64,000 nucleotides of DNA from Bimastos eiseni. Lineage: Eukaryota > Annelida > Clitellata > Crassiclitellata > Lumbricidae. Below the pieces are notes generated by a model. The model searched no databases and was not told the DNA's origin. It saw nothing but the letters and a program-made list of their open reading frames with translations. Below, in pieces: positions 38,160 through 52,400 of this stretch. The translations under genes were made by a program, and so were the position numbers. Within the stretch, counting starts at the first letter, position 1, and the number at the start of each line of letters is the position of its first letter. The stretch lies in NCBI GenBank assembly GCA_959347315.1, contig OY365814.1, positions 28,512,385 through 28,576,384 on the forward strand, given 5' to 3'.

Positions 38160-38275
38160 CAGTGGCGTCGCCAGAGCTTCGAGGCTGGGGGACGGGCAAA
38201 AAGTAACTAACGACTAGGGGTCTGAGGGAGCGTTGGGGCGGAGCCCTAGGACCCTGCGAAATTTTGAGCATTTTA
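38160..38275 (+). mobile_element. Repeat family M2 fragment, copy 2
   Basis: Begins CAGTGGCGTCGCCAGAGCTT and continues CTAACGACTAGGGGTC, GGCGGAGCCC, CCTGCGAAATTTTGAG. It lies beside an AT-dinucleotide tract. No partner terminus found. Confidence 0.6.
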
Positions 38276-38799
38276 TGCCAAATGGAGTACATTTTGGGCT
38301 CTTGTTTACTTCATATTTTAACCATTCTTTCGAAATAGAAGTAGCCTACCTAAATCATCTCGATGTGTGAAAAAATGTGTTTATATTATATGCAAAGAAG
38401 CTGAGAATTTAGACGTTAGAGGGCGCTTAGACTTTAGGCGTTCGGGCGCTCGCAGTCGAAGCTTTGAAAATTACAGTGTCTTTCTAGACTTCAATTGCGA
38501 GCCTTGGCCCATAGTCAAATATCATCTGGATGCCAAATGCATTTCTGTGTAGGGTTCTTTGTAAAATAGGTGGAGCATACCCAGGGCCATACCGAGGGCG
38601 GTGCCATCGGTGCCGTGGCACAGGGCGCAAAATTAGAAGGGGCGCAAATTTCAGGATGGAATAAATTTTATTATTCCATAAATTCATTCTTTCTTGAAAT
38701 AATATTATATGGGAGCGCCAGATTAGGCCCTAATGCCTAGGCACAGGCGCAATTATAGCTTAGTACGGGCCGTACGGCTCTGTGTATAGGCTTAAAATA

Positions 38800-38910
38800 C
38801 AGTGGCTTCGCCAGAACTCCCGAGGTCGGGGAGCAAAAAGCTCCAGCGACTAGGGGTTTCTCTATCAGAGTCCGGAGCCCCAGAAGCCTGCGCAATTTTA
38901 AGTTTTTCTT
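38800..38910 (+). mobile_element. Repeat family M2 fragment, copy 3
   Basis: Begins CAGTGGCTTCGCCAGAACTC and continues CAGCGACTAGGGGTTTC, CCGGAGCCCC, CCTGCGCAATTTTAAG, in the same order as copy 2. Confidence 0.6.
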
Positions 38911-39430
38911 TACAATTAAATATAGACCGTGTAGGCCTACAAGAGCTCATGCCCCGTCCTTATACCAAGCCTTCACAGGACGTAACCACCCACATTTTCT
39001 GTCAATTGCTTCTTAGTTATTAGTATTATTATTTCAATAGCTTTATGCTTAAAATCTAAGCAAATTCGGTCTTAGTAAGGAAACTAACATATTTAAAAAG
39101 AACCTAGATAATCAAATCTGATACCAAAATTAATAGCCTATATAGGATATAATATATAGGGTCTCTATAAAATATAAAATCGTTCGCATTACATTATATT
39201 ACATTTATAAATAAAAAACATTGATCGCTTTAGCAAATTAACTGATTAACTTTCAATTGTCTAAAGCTATTACGATAAAAGTTCATAGAACCAACGAACT
39301 GATCCGGTGTCGAGCCATGTATTATTTATGCAGGGTATTCGTCCAGTAGTTTTCGTAATAATTAGTTTATTTGCACTGTACACATTGCTCAGAGCCAACA
39401 CGCCATCCGAATTCACTTGTATAATGTAAC
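38911..39430. other. No feature recognised between family M2 and the RMC1 3' end
   Basis: AT-rich unique-looking sequence. Confidence 0.5.
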
Positions 39431-39438
39431 CTGTCATA

Positions 39439-39444
39439 TTTATT
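39439..39444 (-). terminator. Possible RMC1 poly(A) signal
   Basis: TTTATT on the plus strand reads AATAAA on the minus strand, about 735 bp past the RMC1 stop. Another AATAAA lies at 39371-39366 and an ATTAAA near 39732-39727. Which is used cannot be told from sequence. Confidence 0.35.
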
Positions 39445-40178
39445 TATCATTTGACAAAAGTGCTTCTGTGCTGAATAACTGCTTGAAATGTTCAACATAA
39501 GGATCACAGTGTTCACCTACAAAAAACAGATACAAATTAGATCTATGCTAGTAACGCAATACATGCGTTACTAACAACCTATAAAAAGAGGCTATATTAA
39601 AGCCCAAATGAGGTACCTGATAGGTGCTAATTTAAATTTGTTGATAACTTAAGAGGCAGCCATTTCAGTAAGCATAGCAACTGTTGGTGATGCTATAGCT
39701 TAAACTAAAATTTTGCAAATAAAGTCTTTAATAACTATAGGTCTATACAAAAGAGCATCTAACAAACCATTTAAGCTAGCATATTCAGCTTGAAACTTGT
39801 GAGTTAATAAAATTGTGCTAAATAACTTGCAAAAATAACAAACCAGCGTAATCGGGCTAATCGATGGCGGTAACTATAATTGGCACTGATGTAACCAAAT
39901 TACTTTCATAGCTGATTGTTCTAATAGTTAACCCAATTACGAGTATATTGTGTCGTGGTTCATGTACCTAGTAGCATCCCGCTATGGGCAGCAAAAATGC
40001 TGAAATGATTGTATTTGAATGTATTTGAATGAATGTATTTGTTCTTTGTACAATAGTTGTAATAAAAGAAAAAAAGAGCACAAATATTACATTTAGAAAT
40101 AATTAACTTCATAATCGGTATCGGCTATTTAAATAATCAACAAAACTTGGGAACGGCAAAATTAGAAAAATTACAATG

Positions 40179-40434
40179 TTACAGCTCTAGTAAGAGGGTT
40201 TGTTTGGTCATAGGAGGTAGTCCCGGTCCATCAGGACTCGGGACTGCCCCAAAGAGGCGATTGTTGGTATTAAACCCACCGGAATGGAATTTTGCGTTTC
40301 CGCGTAGTCTGACGTTCCTCTGCTCAAAAAATCTGAAGACCGTAAAGAAAGTCATCGGATTTTCGGTTGCCTTTGCAGCTTCGAGGAACTTTCTCGCAGA
40401 CACCTGATCGACCAAACCAACGCTCTGTGCAAAT
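40179..40434 (-). CDS. RMC1: RMC1 exon 21 (last coding exon)
   Basis: 256 nt, residues 584-668 and the TAA stop at 40181-40179. Contains VSARKFLEAAKATEN and FTVFRFFEQRNVRLRGNAKF. Acceptor CTGTTTAG. The last ~35 residues do not match the vertebrate C-terminus. Confidence 0.9.
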
Positions 40435-43400
40435 CTAAACAGATGGCAAAACTTTGCAACGATCGGCAAACCAACATTATTAACTCCAAATCGAACGTTG
40501 AACACCCTACATCAGCTGTTTTCAACCTGAGGGTCGTGACCCCCAAGGGGGTCGTCTAACAATTTGCTAGGGGTCGGCTGAAACATTCAGGGATTTGTAA
40601 AATTAAAAAATCTTCACCATAGTCTCTCTAATAATCATGTAATCATGATTATTACGCTAACTGCTACACTTTAGCGACTTAAATTAATCTTTGCTTAATT
40701 CTTGTGCTATAATTCATGATTCTAATCAAATTATTTCCAACGTTAAATTATAAATTCGACCGGTAATTAATGATTAATCATGCTGTTATGCGTGAGGTGA
40801 ATGGATTATTTTATATGGCAAGAAGTTAAATGCATGGTAGTAAAAACACAGTGAAGGCAGTAACCCAATCCAAACCACTTTGATAGTTGGGGTCGCTACA
40901 ACTTTGTAAATATTTTCAGGGGTTGCAGGACTCTAAAAAGGATGAGAACCACTGCCCTACATTCTATAAAATAATTATGTAGCATAATTATGGTATCGGT
41001 AACAATGCACCTCACTTAAAATAATTACAATTTACATTTCTGAATTGTTAGTGCGGCAGAATTTTTTGAATTATGAATGAATAAGGTGACTGAATGGGTG
41101 TTACGTGAATGGCTGAGTGAATTTATGGAATGACTGAATGATTAAGTGAATGAACCAAAGATTACCTGATGGCAGGCAACAGCTGTTGCTTCGATATTAG
41201 AACTTCAATGATCGAATCATTAGCCGTTGCCAGACGCTAAAGTGTAATGCAATGGACAATGTAACCTACATTTAATGTTATGCAGTTAAAAATTCATAAA
41301 ACAAACACAGCATTAAGAATTTCCAGCAACATCTTTAGTCAGTATACAAATACTAAACAAACAGATTCAATTCCATAAGTGGAACCATTAATCTGTCTGT
41401 AATTATGATGATCATAGATGATCACTGTTGTAATGATAATCCTGTAATTATAACTATAATTGTTCTTGCAACTGTATAAATTCTACAGTAGTACAAGTAC
41501 AATCATAATACTCAAAAGTATATAACTGGGAGACAAAAAAATTCATCATATTCAAACAGAGATTTAAAACAATGATGTTACATAGATGTAACGATGATGT
41601 AACAGATGTAAAAATATTGTTCACAGAGTATCAATGATCAATCATGTATCAATGATGTTACAGAGATGTAACAGCAAAACAACTAAATCATATTCAAACA
41701 AAGATCTAACAATGATGCCATATAGATGTAACAATCATGTAACAGATGTAAGAAATGATGTTACAGAGATGTAACACAAAAACAATGAAATTCTGGACTA
41801 ACTTTGAGCATATCCAGAGCCAGCTGATAAGCCGGTGGATAGGAACTCTCCAGTGACAGAAGTAAGCAAGCCTAAATGACAAATGACATCATATTTTGTT
41901 AAGTACATATACATTTTAATGATAGCAACTAAGAAGCACTGAGAACATAACATAAAAACAGAAAAAGCCAAAAGAAGACAATCGCTTCTCAAAATACAAC
42001 ACTTAAACAATTCCAAAAAGGTAAAAAATTCGATTAAGTGGCAGGCGGCAAACCATAAAAACAATCAAATCCATTCATGTTACAAAGAAGTTCTTTTTGA
42101 AGGTACTTCAGAAATATTCAGTTACATACAATGAACAATCTTTATTCCCATCTTAAAACTACAACCCTAGAACGAAACAGGATAGCAACTGTGCCCCTAA
42201 TCGAACAATAAGTAAGAGAAATTAGATATTTAATTTAAACTAAGAGCTAATCAGTACTTACAAGTGGCTTGGAGTCGCTTACAACATGGTACTGGAGAAA
42301 CTGGTGTAGCTGGTAATAGCAGTTGTGATGTACTAAGGTATTTATGATAAGTTCAAACAGAAAGTGCTGGAAATAAATGACAAAAAGAACACCATCAATC
42401 GCAGAATGCTCCTAGTTGTTAAGAGACAACGATGACCCAGTACGCAATGAAACGGACTCATCACAAATGTAAAAAAATCAATCAAATGAGTTCTTCTGAA
42501 ACATAATCTGATCCAATTTGAAACTCCCACAGCAACATCATATGAAATTAGCCATTTATCTAATTAAAGGTTACTTTTAAGCTCATAAATTTACTATACA
42601 TCATTCCCAAAAGACTGAAGCAAAGAAGAAGCCAATGGTGTCCAACATTTTCTTTGTAAACAGTTCTTCGTAAAACAATCCTTCGCACAGCACAATTCTT
42701 CATAAAACAGTTATGTTTAGGATTTGGATTAGAATTGTCTTACAAAGAATTGTTTTACGAACAACTGTTTGCAAAGAATTTACCTATAACCGAGCAGAAT
42801 AAACTTAAAAATCAATGACATAAGGAAATAAAATCAACTTTTGAGTTTTTAACATTTATTCGATTGTTACCAATTACTTCTTGCGAATTCATCAGATCAT
42901 ATCAGAAGCCATGACACTATTGTCATAATAAACGGAATACAATACAAAAAGAAACAGCAGATAAATGCTCACCTGGACTGGGATTTGGAATAATCCTAGC
43001 GATCGGAGGTATTCAATAATGACTGCCACAACGAACTTGTAATTGCTATCCTAAAACAAGAACACAATAATTCAGCTGGAAAATCTTAAAGTTATTATGA
43101 ACAAACTGACATATAAATCCACTTCATTCAAGTTTGATTTGTCACAAACACAAGTTAAAAACACACAAACAATTACTCCTAATTACTGTTATTACTAACA
43201 AAAAGGCATAAACTGATACTTCACCAAAAACCAAGCAGAATCAGAAAAAATATTCAGCTAAGGCAAAAAGAAACTGACAAAGAAATCAATCATGTCAAAT
43301 TCAAACCAACCTATTATTGCTTCTTACTACCAGAACATGTGGCAAACCTTAGATTATAAAAATCAAATTTAACAAGGGCCGACCGTAGTTGCAATTAACA

Positions 43401-46400
43401 AAGAGGCTCTTTAATAAGAATTGATTTGATTACAGAACTTCAGTAGCCATGTCCCTTGGATTAACAGTCTGAATCACCAAACTGCTATCTTCACTTAAAT
43501 GATTTGTCATGACCCACTATTTGACCTGTGGCCTTTGTATGACTGTCTTCTCCGTTTTTTGCAAACATTATTCGTTACAATAGCTTAACTTAAGATCGAC
43601 CACTAGCGCATAATACAGAAGTGCTTTAACACTCTAATGTAATAAAAATGACTGGGAAACCATTGCAGTAGAAGTGAAAATAAGAACAATTAGCAACTTC
43701 TATTTCTTAGTCTCGTCATAATTATGTCAGACGATGAAGAAAGAACTGGCTTTAAATAAATAAATACATAAAAAATAGAGAAATAAATAATAGATAAATA
43801 AATAGCTAATTAACAATAAATAAATAATAGATAATTAAATAATAGATAAATAAAAGATAACTAAATAAAATATATAAATAATGTACAAATAAATAATGGA
43901 TAAATAAACAACTAATTAAAAATAAATAAATAAACGATAACTAAATTAACACTTTCTAGACAAGTAGCTACACACACCTTGTATTCGTCAAAAACCGAAA
44001 ACACGTGGGTATAGACGTCCGATTGGTCTATGATCGGCATCTTTGACGTGCTTTCCAATCGATTTGATTCACTCCCCTTTAGTAATATCATCATTCAATC
44101 AATTCTTAGCCAGACGAAATTTTAATAATTCCAAATAATCAAATAGAAATATTAATAAAAATAATGACAAACTGATAATACAAAATCAGCACTAAATCTA
44201 AGACAATTTACATTCTACAAACATCAAGAAATTGTATACATCCTTATTATAATGAATTTACAGCATTTAAACTAATTCAACCGAAACAACACAAAATAAT
44301 AACTAATAGTACCAATAGATAGCCACACTGAAAATAGCAAACCAAACACAATATTGATAAAAGCAATAGCAGGTCCACTGCTTCCTGCTCTCTCCGGTCT
44401 CCTAGCAACTGTGCTGGACCACAACTGGGTCCTTTTGACAACCCTTCTGACATGACGCAGTGCTCATGAATGGTGCTAAGCAATTCGCTTTTAAGTAGTG
44501 ATATGGAAATTTTGAGACTGATTACAATTAGCTACTACTATGACCACAGTTAGCTACTACTGCAATAAGCTATTACAATGACTACCAATGGTTACTACTC
44601 TGACAACTATTGGCCACTACAATAACTACTACAGTTGGCAACTACAATGCAACAATTAGCTGCTATTAGACACACAAACAGCTACTACTACAACCACAAT
44701 AAGCAACTACAACAGTAATTAGCTACAACAATGACTGCAATTTGCTATAATACTGCTACAGTAGCTGCCACTATGACTACAACTAACATTAGCAACCACT
44801 TCTAACGGCTACATGTATTGTAAACAACGTCAGGAACTTACAGAGGAGTTTGTTGATGGTGCATGTCCATTGATGACGCTCAGGTAGTCATTGTAAACGC
44901 GGTTGAGTTTGTTAAAGATGGTGGCAACTATCGTGAGATTGACCTGACGGCCGGGAACCAGTACACTACGACAGACATTGAGGATGACCATTTTGCTGTC
45001 TTGACGTAGCAGAAGGAAATCAATCAGTCGACACTGTGAACAACAAGAAAAAACAAAGTCAAAACAAGGTCAAAACAAAGTCACTGTAGAAAGGAGTAGC
45101 GTAGATCAGGAATGTCAAAGAGCCAGTCCACGGGTCATTTCTGGTTCACCAATGATGTTTCTCTGGCCTCCCACACAGCGGTTGCTTGAAGACTGCTGTG
45201 ATGTTCGTGACTGATAGTAAAGATCAAAATCAAGCTTTTATAAGCCTAACTTGACTCCTTGTTCGCACTAGTACCAGTCCTAAGCCCCGATAAAGAAGGA
45301 GGGCGACAATAATGATCTTTGATATCACACAGTGTCATTGAACAGAAACTGCTACTACTTACATGCAAAATATGCACCATATAAGATTTGGTTCCGTTAA
45401 ATGTTTCAGAGACGGGTCGCAAAATAAATAAGACATTTTGAGCTTACAATATGACTGATTGCTAACATCACATATGCATATGAACCAAAATATAGAAGGG
45501 GCTCGGCAAGCCCCTCCTTAGACCCACTACCACAATTCTGCTCAGGCGTCTTTGGCATCCAGTTGCTGAAAGCAAAGCACTGGCCCACCATTAGAAAGGT
45601 ATTTTTAATGGATAAATGACTCTATTGAAGTTCCTCAGAAATATGGTCCTACGTTTGAAAGGATCTTTTGGCAAAAGCACAAACATGACAAAAGCAATCA
45701 GCTTTAAATTCCTTCTTCCCATCTATTTCAGGAAATGTTTTCTCTGATCCTAAACAGCCAAATTTGACATTGTTAACTTCGCATAATGCAATTGGACCAC
45801 TTGTACAGAGCCAGTTCACCTTATCCGTAATCATGGACACGACTGATTCCAGATTCAATCGTAAATACCAGAAGCAACCTGTCAACAATAACCAGAATGA
45901 TATGAGAGTAAAAACATAAGCTAATGATGTCATACTGTAAATAATCATTGCTAAATACAAGTCAACGTGTGAAAGAATGGATTAGCGAATAAAAGAATGG
46001 ATAAATGAATAATTGCATAGCATTGCTGTATTTATTAATTAATCCAGTGCTGTTGCCAGCAGCGGCCATTGAGAATCACTTAACAGACGGACGAATGAAA
46101 ACATGAATCTATGAACGAAGAATACGCTCTTTAGTGTCTAGTTCTTCTGTTACCCAACAATGCAATGATAAATAGTCACATGATGAGATTGAAAGCAGCA
46201 CTAACCAAGTTTGGCATCAAGGACTATGTCTGGCTGAAAAATGACCCAGTTTGGCGAATCTGGATATTAGTTAAGAAATTGACAGACGCATTAGAAATAC
46301 TCATACCCATGATAGGAAGAAGAAAATGCATAGACTCACCAACTGCAGCGCATGAATACGTGAAAATGACCCACTTACTCACCTCATTAAATCAGTTCAT

Positions 46401-49400
46401 GATTATTTTCTGATAGCCTAGGTGCGTTACTCATGATAGTAAAAATAAATGTGTAGACTCATCAACTGTGCAACTAAATGTGCAAAAATGTGTGAAAATG
46501 ACTTTTCCCAGTGTTTTTATCGAAATCTAACCCACTGTCGCACCTCATTAAATCACTTTGTAATCATTTTCTGATAACCTAGTTGCGTTACTCATCTCAA
46601 AACTCACCATTTCAACTTGGCTTTCAAGGGCTTGGAAATCTAAGTGCATCATCTTTTGATGACTGTCTATCCACACCTCAAATCCACATTGCGGTGTAAC
46701 GTTGCATTTGTTGCAAATTTAATTTTTTTTAAATGCCAGAAAGGATACATAGTTCACAGTTATACTCCTGAACTTCAGCTCCTGAAGAGGTTGGAACAGC
46801 TGGAAAAATAAAAGACACAGAATAAGTAGAAGCCACTGACTTTTTATCCCTGTTTGGCTTCTGCATGACTTCAATTCATTTGCTTACACAATAATCTTAA
46901 GCAACTAATCAGAGTGAATGAGTAAGTAATTACAATTGTGATTGAGCATTTAAACAATGTCACTTAAAGATGAAACTGATTAAAGGCACTTAAGTAAGAT
47001 ATAATTTGAAATTCATTAAGCACCAATATCTAATGACCAGGTACGGTGGCCGAACGGTTAGAGCGTTAGGCCCGCAACGCTCGGTGTGCGCCGAGTGAGC
47101 GGGTTCGACCCTCGTACGAAGCGTCACTGTGTAGGGACCTTGAACGAGTCCTTTGCTCACAATATTGCTCTGCAGTACAACCGCAATTGTGCTGTCGAGG
47201 TGTGTGCACTTCTGAGCAAAAAATTTTGGAGAAGGGGGGATATCAAATTTCAGAATTAAAACAGAAATATATAAATCAATGGCACTGAGAAATTGTGAGT
47301 AAAAGTCACTACACAGAAACCGAATGTTCTATCCCAGGCAGTCTGGTGGGAATCCCACCCGCATCACTTCGTTGATTAATTACCTTCCTTTTCACAGATC
47401 TGTCACTTGGAGAGTGCTTCTTAATAGTCTCCTGCTAGAGGAGCTACACAAATGCCCATATAATAATAATAATTGGTTATAGTGTTTCACAAGAATGAAT
47501 ATTTGATGAAGAAGTTGTCAAGAGCATTGTCAAGAAGTCATACCTGGAAGTATAAGCTTGAATGGTCTGATGGGAAGCGGAGAGAGAAACGGCTGATGGC
47601 ACGTAACTCCGCTCCCCGACTCCCCCGGAAGATGGATGTCGTATAACAAGGACGTCTGTCATTTAAACACCACACCATGCAACAACTTGCAGAGTAAAAT
47701 TCTAAACTTTCCTACCCCAATTACAAAACTCGAGTCCAAATTAGTCAGTTTTAGGGTTTGTAATAAAAATGCTCAAGATAGCTGCTCCAAGTGAATTTTT
47801 TTAAGGTGAATTCAATCATGCCAGAGAAATTAGAATTTGGGTTAGTAGTAAAAACAGGAGGATATCAGTATTAAAACTTATACCAACCATGTAAAAAACC
47901 TTACCTAGCAACTGGACAGTAATGATAATATCATACACCAATAAAACACAAAATGATATATAAAAATACTATTATTTAATACCTTCTTGGTTCATTCACA
48001 TTACCTATCAACCAGTAAGCATGCCGGCCAGGGGTGTAACAAGCGGGGGTCAGAGGGGCAGCTGCCCCCCCCAGTTTCAAAACGGGGGGGGGGGGGCAGT
48101 GTTCAGTGCAGTGCCCCCATGTGCTCCCCCAAATTGGTTCTTTTTTTTATTAAATTATGCTTCCAAACCTACAGATACCTAAATCGCTGCCAACCTTAGA
48201 GACTTGATGATGAACGACAACCAAATTGTCAACAACGTTCAGAGCAAATCTTCCGCTCAGATTCAACCGCAGAATGTCTGTCTTCTTAGCGGTTGAATCG
48301 CTAGAAATGCAACAGTCTCTACATTTATACGAAGTGCCATAACTAAAATTTCAGACCAAATATAAATAGTTAGCATGTAGCTACCAGCTACACACCAGTT
48401 ACTTAAGAGGCAAAAGATTACAGAAAGCCAGCACATATCTATGTAACAGCTATTTAATACTTTTATTTAAAATGTATGAATAGCTTGAATTCAGCTAATG
48501 CTAAACTGCTGGCTAACACAAATATATAAAATCATTAAATACTATAAACAGGATGAAGCACTAACTAACAGCTACTGGGAAAATATAGCAATATAGCCAG
48601 TGTGTTTAACAGCCAGTTAGCACTATTACTCAACCTGTATTTATTTGAACCAACAGTTAATGGAGAAACAATACAGCCTGTCATTAAAGTGTTAATTCAA
48701 GCAAAATTAACTAGTGCTAACAGCCATATAACACAATTTTATTTAAAAGGTATCTAACAAACAGCTTGCAATAACTAGTGTCTATATAAGCTATTTCACT
48801 GTATGATTTACCTGTTTTGTTCCATTTACGTTGGAACGCAGCAAATGCAAATGGAAAGAGCACAAAGGCTGAAAGATTACCACCTGATAGCAGACTATTC
48901 GAAAGACAATCATCAACAACACAAATAAGAAATGATGACACGATCACAAACAAGAAACTAACTTTAGAATCTGATAGAGCAGAACTTCGGCCGCTGATGT
49001 CCCTCGTGGGCCTGTAGATCCGTGACGCAAGACTAGTACGTACAACTGACCGTATCTGTGAAGGTAAAGCGAACAAAACTAGCATAACATGTTTAGGATA
49101 TCTATTAAATGGCATTGCCTCGTACTCATATATTTGCTTCGCACATATATTTGTACGCGCGAGTATATATGTGTACCAGCATTAATGTTATTGTAAACTG
49201 GTCTTCTCATTAGACAAAAATTGAATTGAACTGAAATTTAAATACATGCGTGCAGTATTAACACGTTAAAGAAATTTGGTTCGAGATATCTGCTCCACCT
49301 GAATTCCCTAGCCAATACAATCATAATGAGTACACTGACCGTACACTGCTCGAGGGAAGATGAGACTGCCACCCGCCTTCGTATGCCGAGGCTAAGAAAA

Positions 49401-52400
49401 TGAAGTCGCCAACAACACTGCATAACCAAGGCTGCTTCAGGGCTAGCTTAAGGGAGGACTGCTCTTCATTTTCTTATAATCCCTCACAGTCTGTCATAGC
49501 AGTGTGAACCCAGAATTGAAATGGTCGTGGATTTGAACCAGTGACCTTTAAGTTTACCATACAGCACACCAATCACCACACTACGGAACTCCACAGAAGA
49601 AAACTCCATGGGAAAATTTCATGGAAAAATTGCAAGGAAAATTTTATGGAAAAATTCCTTGGCTAATCAGAATCAATGAGTGTCACTAACATCGTTGCCA
49701 GCGTAACATCCCTCTGCTTTAGGGTGAGGCACGGAGGTTTAGGGATCGTCAACAGCTCCACTTCAAACTTCGGCAGCTTGACTACAGTGCCACTCTAAAC
49801 AAACATCGTATTCAAAGGAATAGAGCCACAGCCTAAGTTAGAGTTCATGCAACAATTAACTTTTTGTGACTGATTAGTTTTATTATTATTATCAATTAAA
49901 TTTGTGAGATGCACATGGTCACACTGAAATTTGATTAACAATAATGAGCTATACTGAAACAAGCATTGTTGACTTAATGACAATTATAGTGTCTTTCCCT
50001 TCCTTAATTTATTGTTAAACATGAACCATCATAAAATTTCTAAATGATGAAGCATCACTGTTTGTTGCTGAACAGTAGGGAGTGAAGAACAAGCTCAAGG
50101 TCCCCACACACTAAGAGATTCGAACCTGTACTAACTACATTACAAGTTGAATGCTCTAACCAATATGCCGCACTAATGAGCCAATAGTGGCAATTAATTA
50201 ATCCATCATAGCAACAACAAAAATAATTTGCCAACCATGGCAGAAAAGACATTTCATGATTTCACTTCCAATTGGAACCATCCAGAAAACTGAACAAAAT
50301 TAGTACACTAATTGTACACTAATTGTACACTGTTGTTTGGAAAATCAGATCAAGATCATGTCCAAGAGAACAAAGTTGCTGACACTCCTTACACATGACT
50401 GCCTCTCTGGGTTTGCTATTCTTCTTGTCTTATAATTTTCAAGTAGAACTAAAAGTTGCACATAAAGAGCATTCACGAAAGTGGACAAAAGGGAACAGAA
50501 GCTGGACAAAGAAGACAAGGAAGAAAGAGAATGAAGAGAGAGGGATGATTACTAAGCAAAGCTGCACAATGCTTTGCTTACCTTGAAGTAGAATGGGTAA
50601 AGTGTGTTACCAAGCGTTCCGGATGAGACCAGCAACACCGCACTCTCCACCTTCAGAACAAAGAAAGGAACTGAACCGTCAATCCCTTACCTTGAACATT
50701 TGTTAAGCAAAGCCATATATCTGAATAACAAAATCGATTAGTCAATCAATCAATACATTTCTCCATTCATTCATTCCTTGATACCCTGATTTATATTTAT
50801 AACTAGTTAAAGTAAAAACCTGGGTTTTTCGGGACCCTCTTTTATCAAGTAGATGGCGCAATCGTTCCATTTCTTTAAGACATTTTGATGAAATATCACT
50901 GATGATATAAACCTGCCGGAGTGGAGCTCGTCAAGGAGCGCTCGTCCGAGTGGTTAAACGATATTTAATTTTTTTAAATAATTTTTCGTTGTTTTCTCAA
51001 TTTTTAAGTTATGTCCGTAAATATTTGATACATTGCATTGTCATGCATGCCTTAAATGTTCGCAAAATTTCAGCTCTGTAGGTCGACGGGAACATACCGA
51101 AAAAAGAGTTGAAAGAACTCCGACGAAACCGACAATCCATCCACGACAAACTTTAAGCAAGCCAAGTTAAAGAAAAGAGGGCTTATCATTCTTGCATTTG
51201 TTCTCCAGTTTCTCAACCATCTACCAACTAAATAAATTCACAATACTAACAAATGATGGAAATACGTACCAACCAAATGAACCAGTTGACACTAAGACTG
51301 TAAGTCTTCAAAAGCTTCAATGTTTTCTTCTCAGGTATCACCTGAACAGAATCAAAACATTCACATCAACCATCAGAGATAATTAATCGCCTTATTCTAG
51401 TCCCAAACTTCTACACCACCACTTTCACAATGCATAAGTCATCATCAATCAAGTAAAACTTATAACTAACTCAAAACCACGAGCTCAAACAGGAGTCATT
51501 AGAGACTCAAATCTCGACCAGTCCCATAGCTCACTTGAAATAAAGAGTATGGCATTTAAAAACTTCAAAGGCTTGACCGCATGAGTGCACAAAGTCGCAA
51601 ACGACTGAAGCTGCAACCATACGAGTTCAACATCAATGCCCCTACCCTACACTGAATGACCTATGGGTTCTGATCACATTTATAAAAGTCCTTCAATACC
51701 TACCATCGGAGGCGACGATCTCGTTTCACAGATGGAGGGGACACCCAATGAGAAGGATAGAAAATGTGGGGGGACAAACGTGTAATGTGTCGCCGCTCTG
51801 TAAAGGTGGGGAACATATCCCCCTCAACCCCCAGGATAGTCGCCCCTGCATACTATGATACAAACAACAAATCTGTTAACTTCAGATGTTGGAAGGAATG
51901 TGTTATCCATTATGTCACATTTAAAACAAACAATATTTTACAATATTGATGAACTGCGTTTCTTTTGGCAACTCATTCAATCACATCCATACAAAATAAT
52001 TTTCGGCCGTCCAAAATGTCTAATCGAGACCGACATTTACTAATATCCACAGCTGTGTGTACAATATGATCAAACTACTAGCAGATGACAATAACATCTA
52101 CTTTATAGAGATATTCATGTTACCTGGTAATGTTCGAGGCCGTGGTCTGTGACATACACAATCTCTTGAAGGCTGGTCCAGCAAAATCCGATTATCTTCG
52201 TTTCCTTTCCCTGAAATGAACAGCCAGAAAACAATTAGGAACAAGCAAAAGCAAAAACATGGGCTTTAGGGACCCTCTTTTATTGACTCTTGGTAATTTG
52301 ATAGATGGCACAATCGATCCATTTCCTTAAGAGATCATTTATGATGTAAAATTGCTGGAGTGGAGCTCAACAAGGAAGACTTGCTCGAGTGGTTAAACAA

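Noticed and set aside
47038..47125. A true tRNA gene
   Set aside because: A and B boxes are present but the stems do not pair as a cloverleaf and a SINE body follows.
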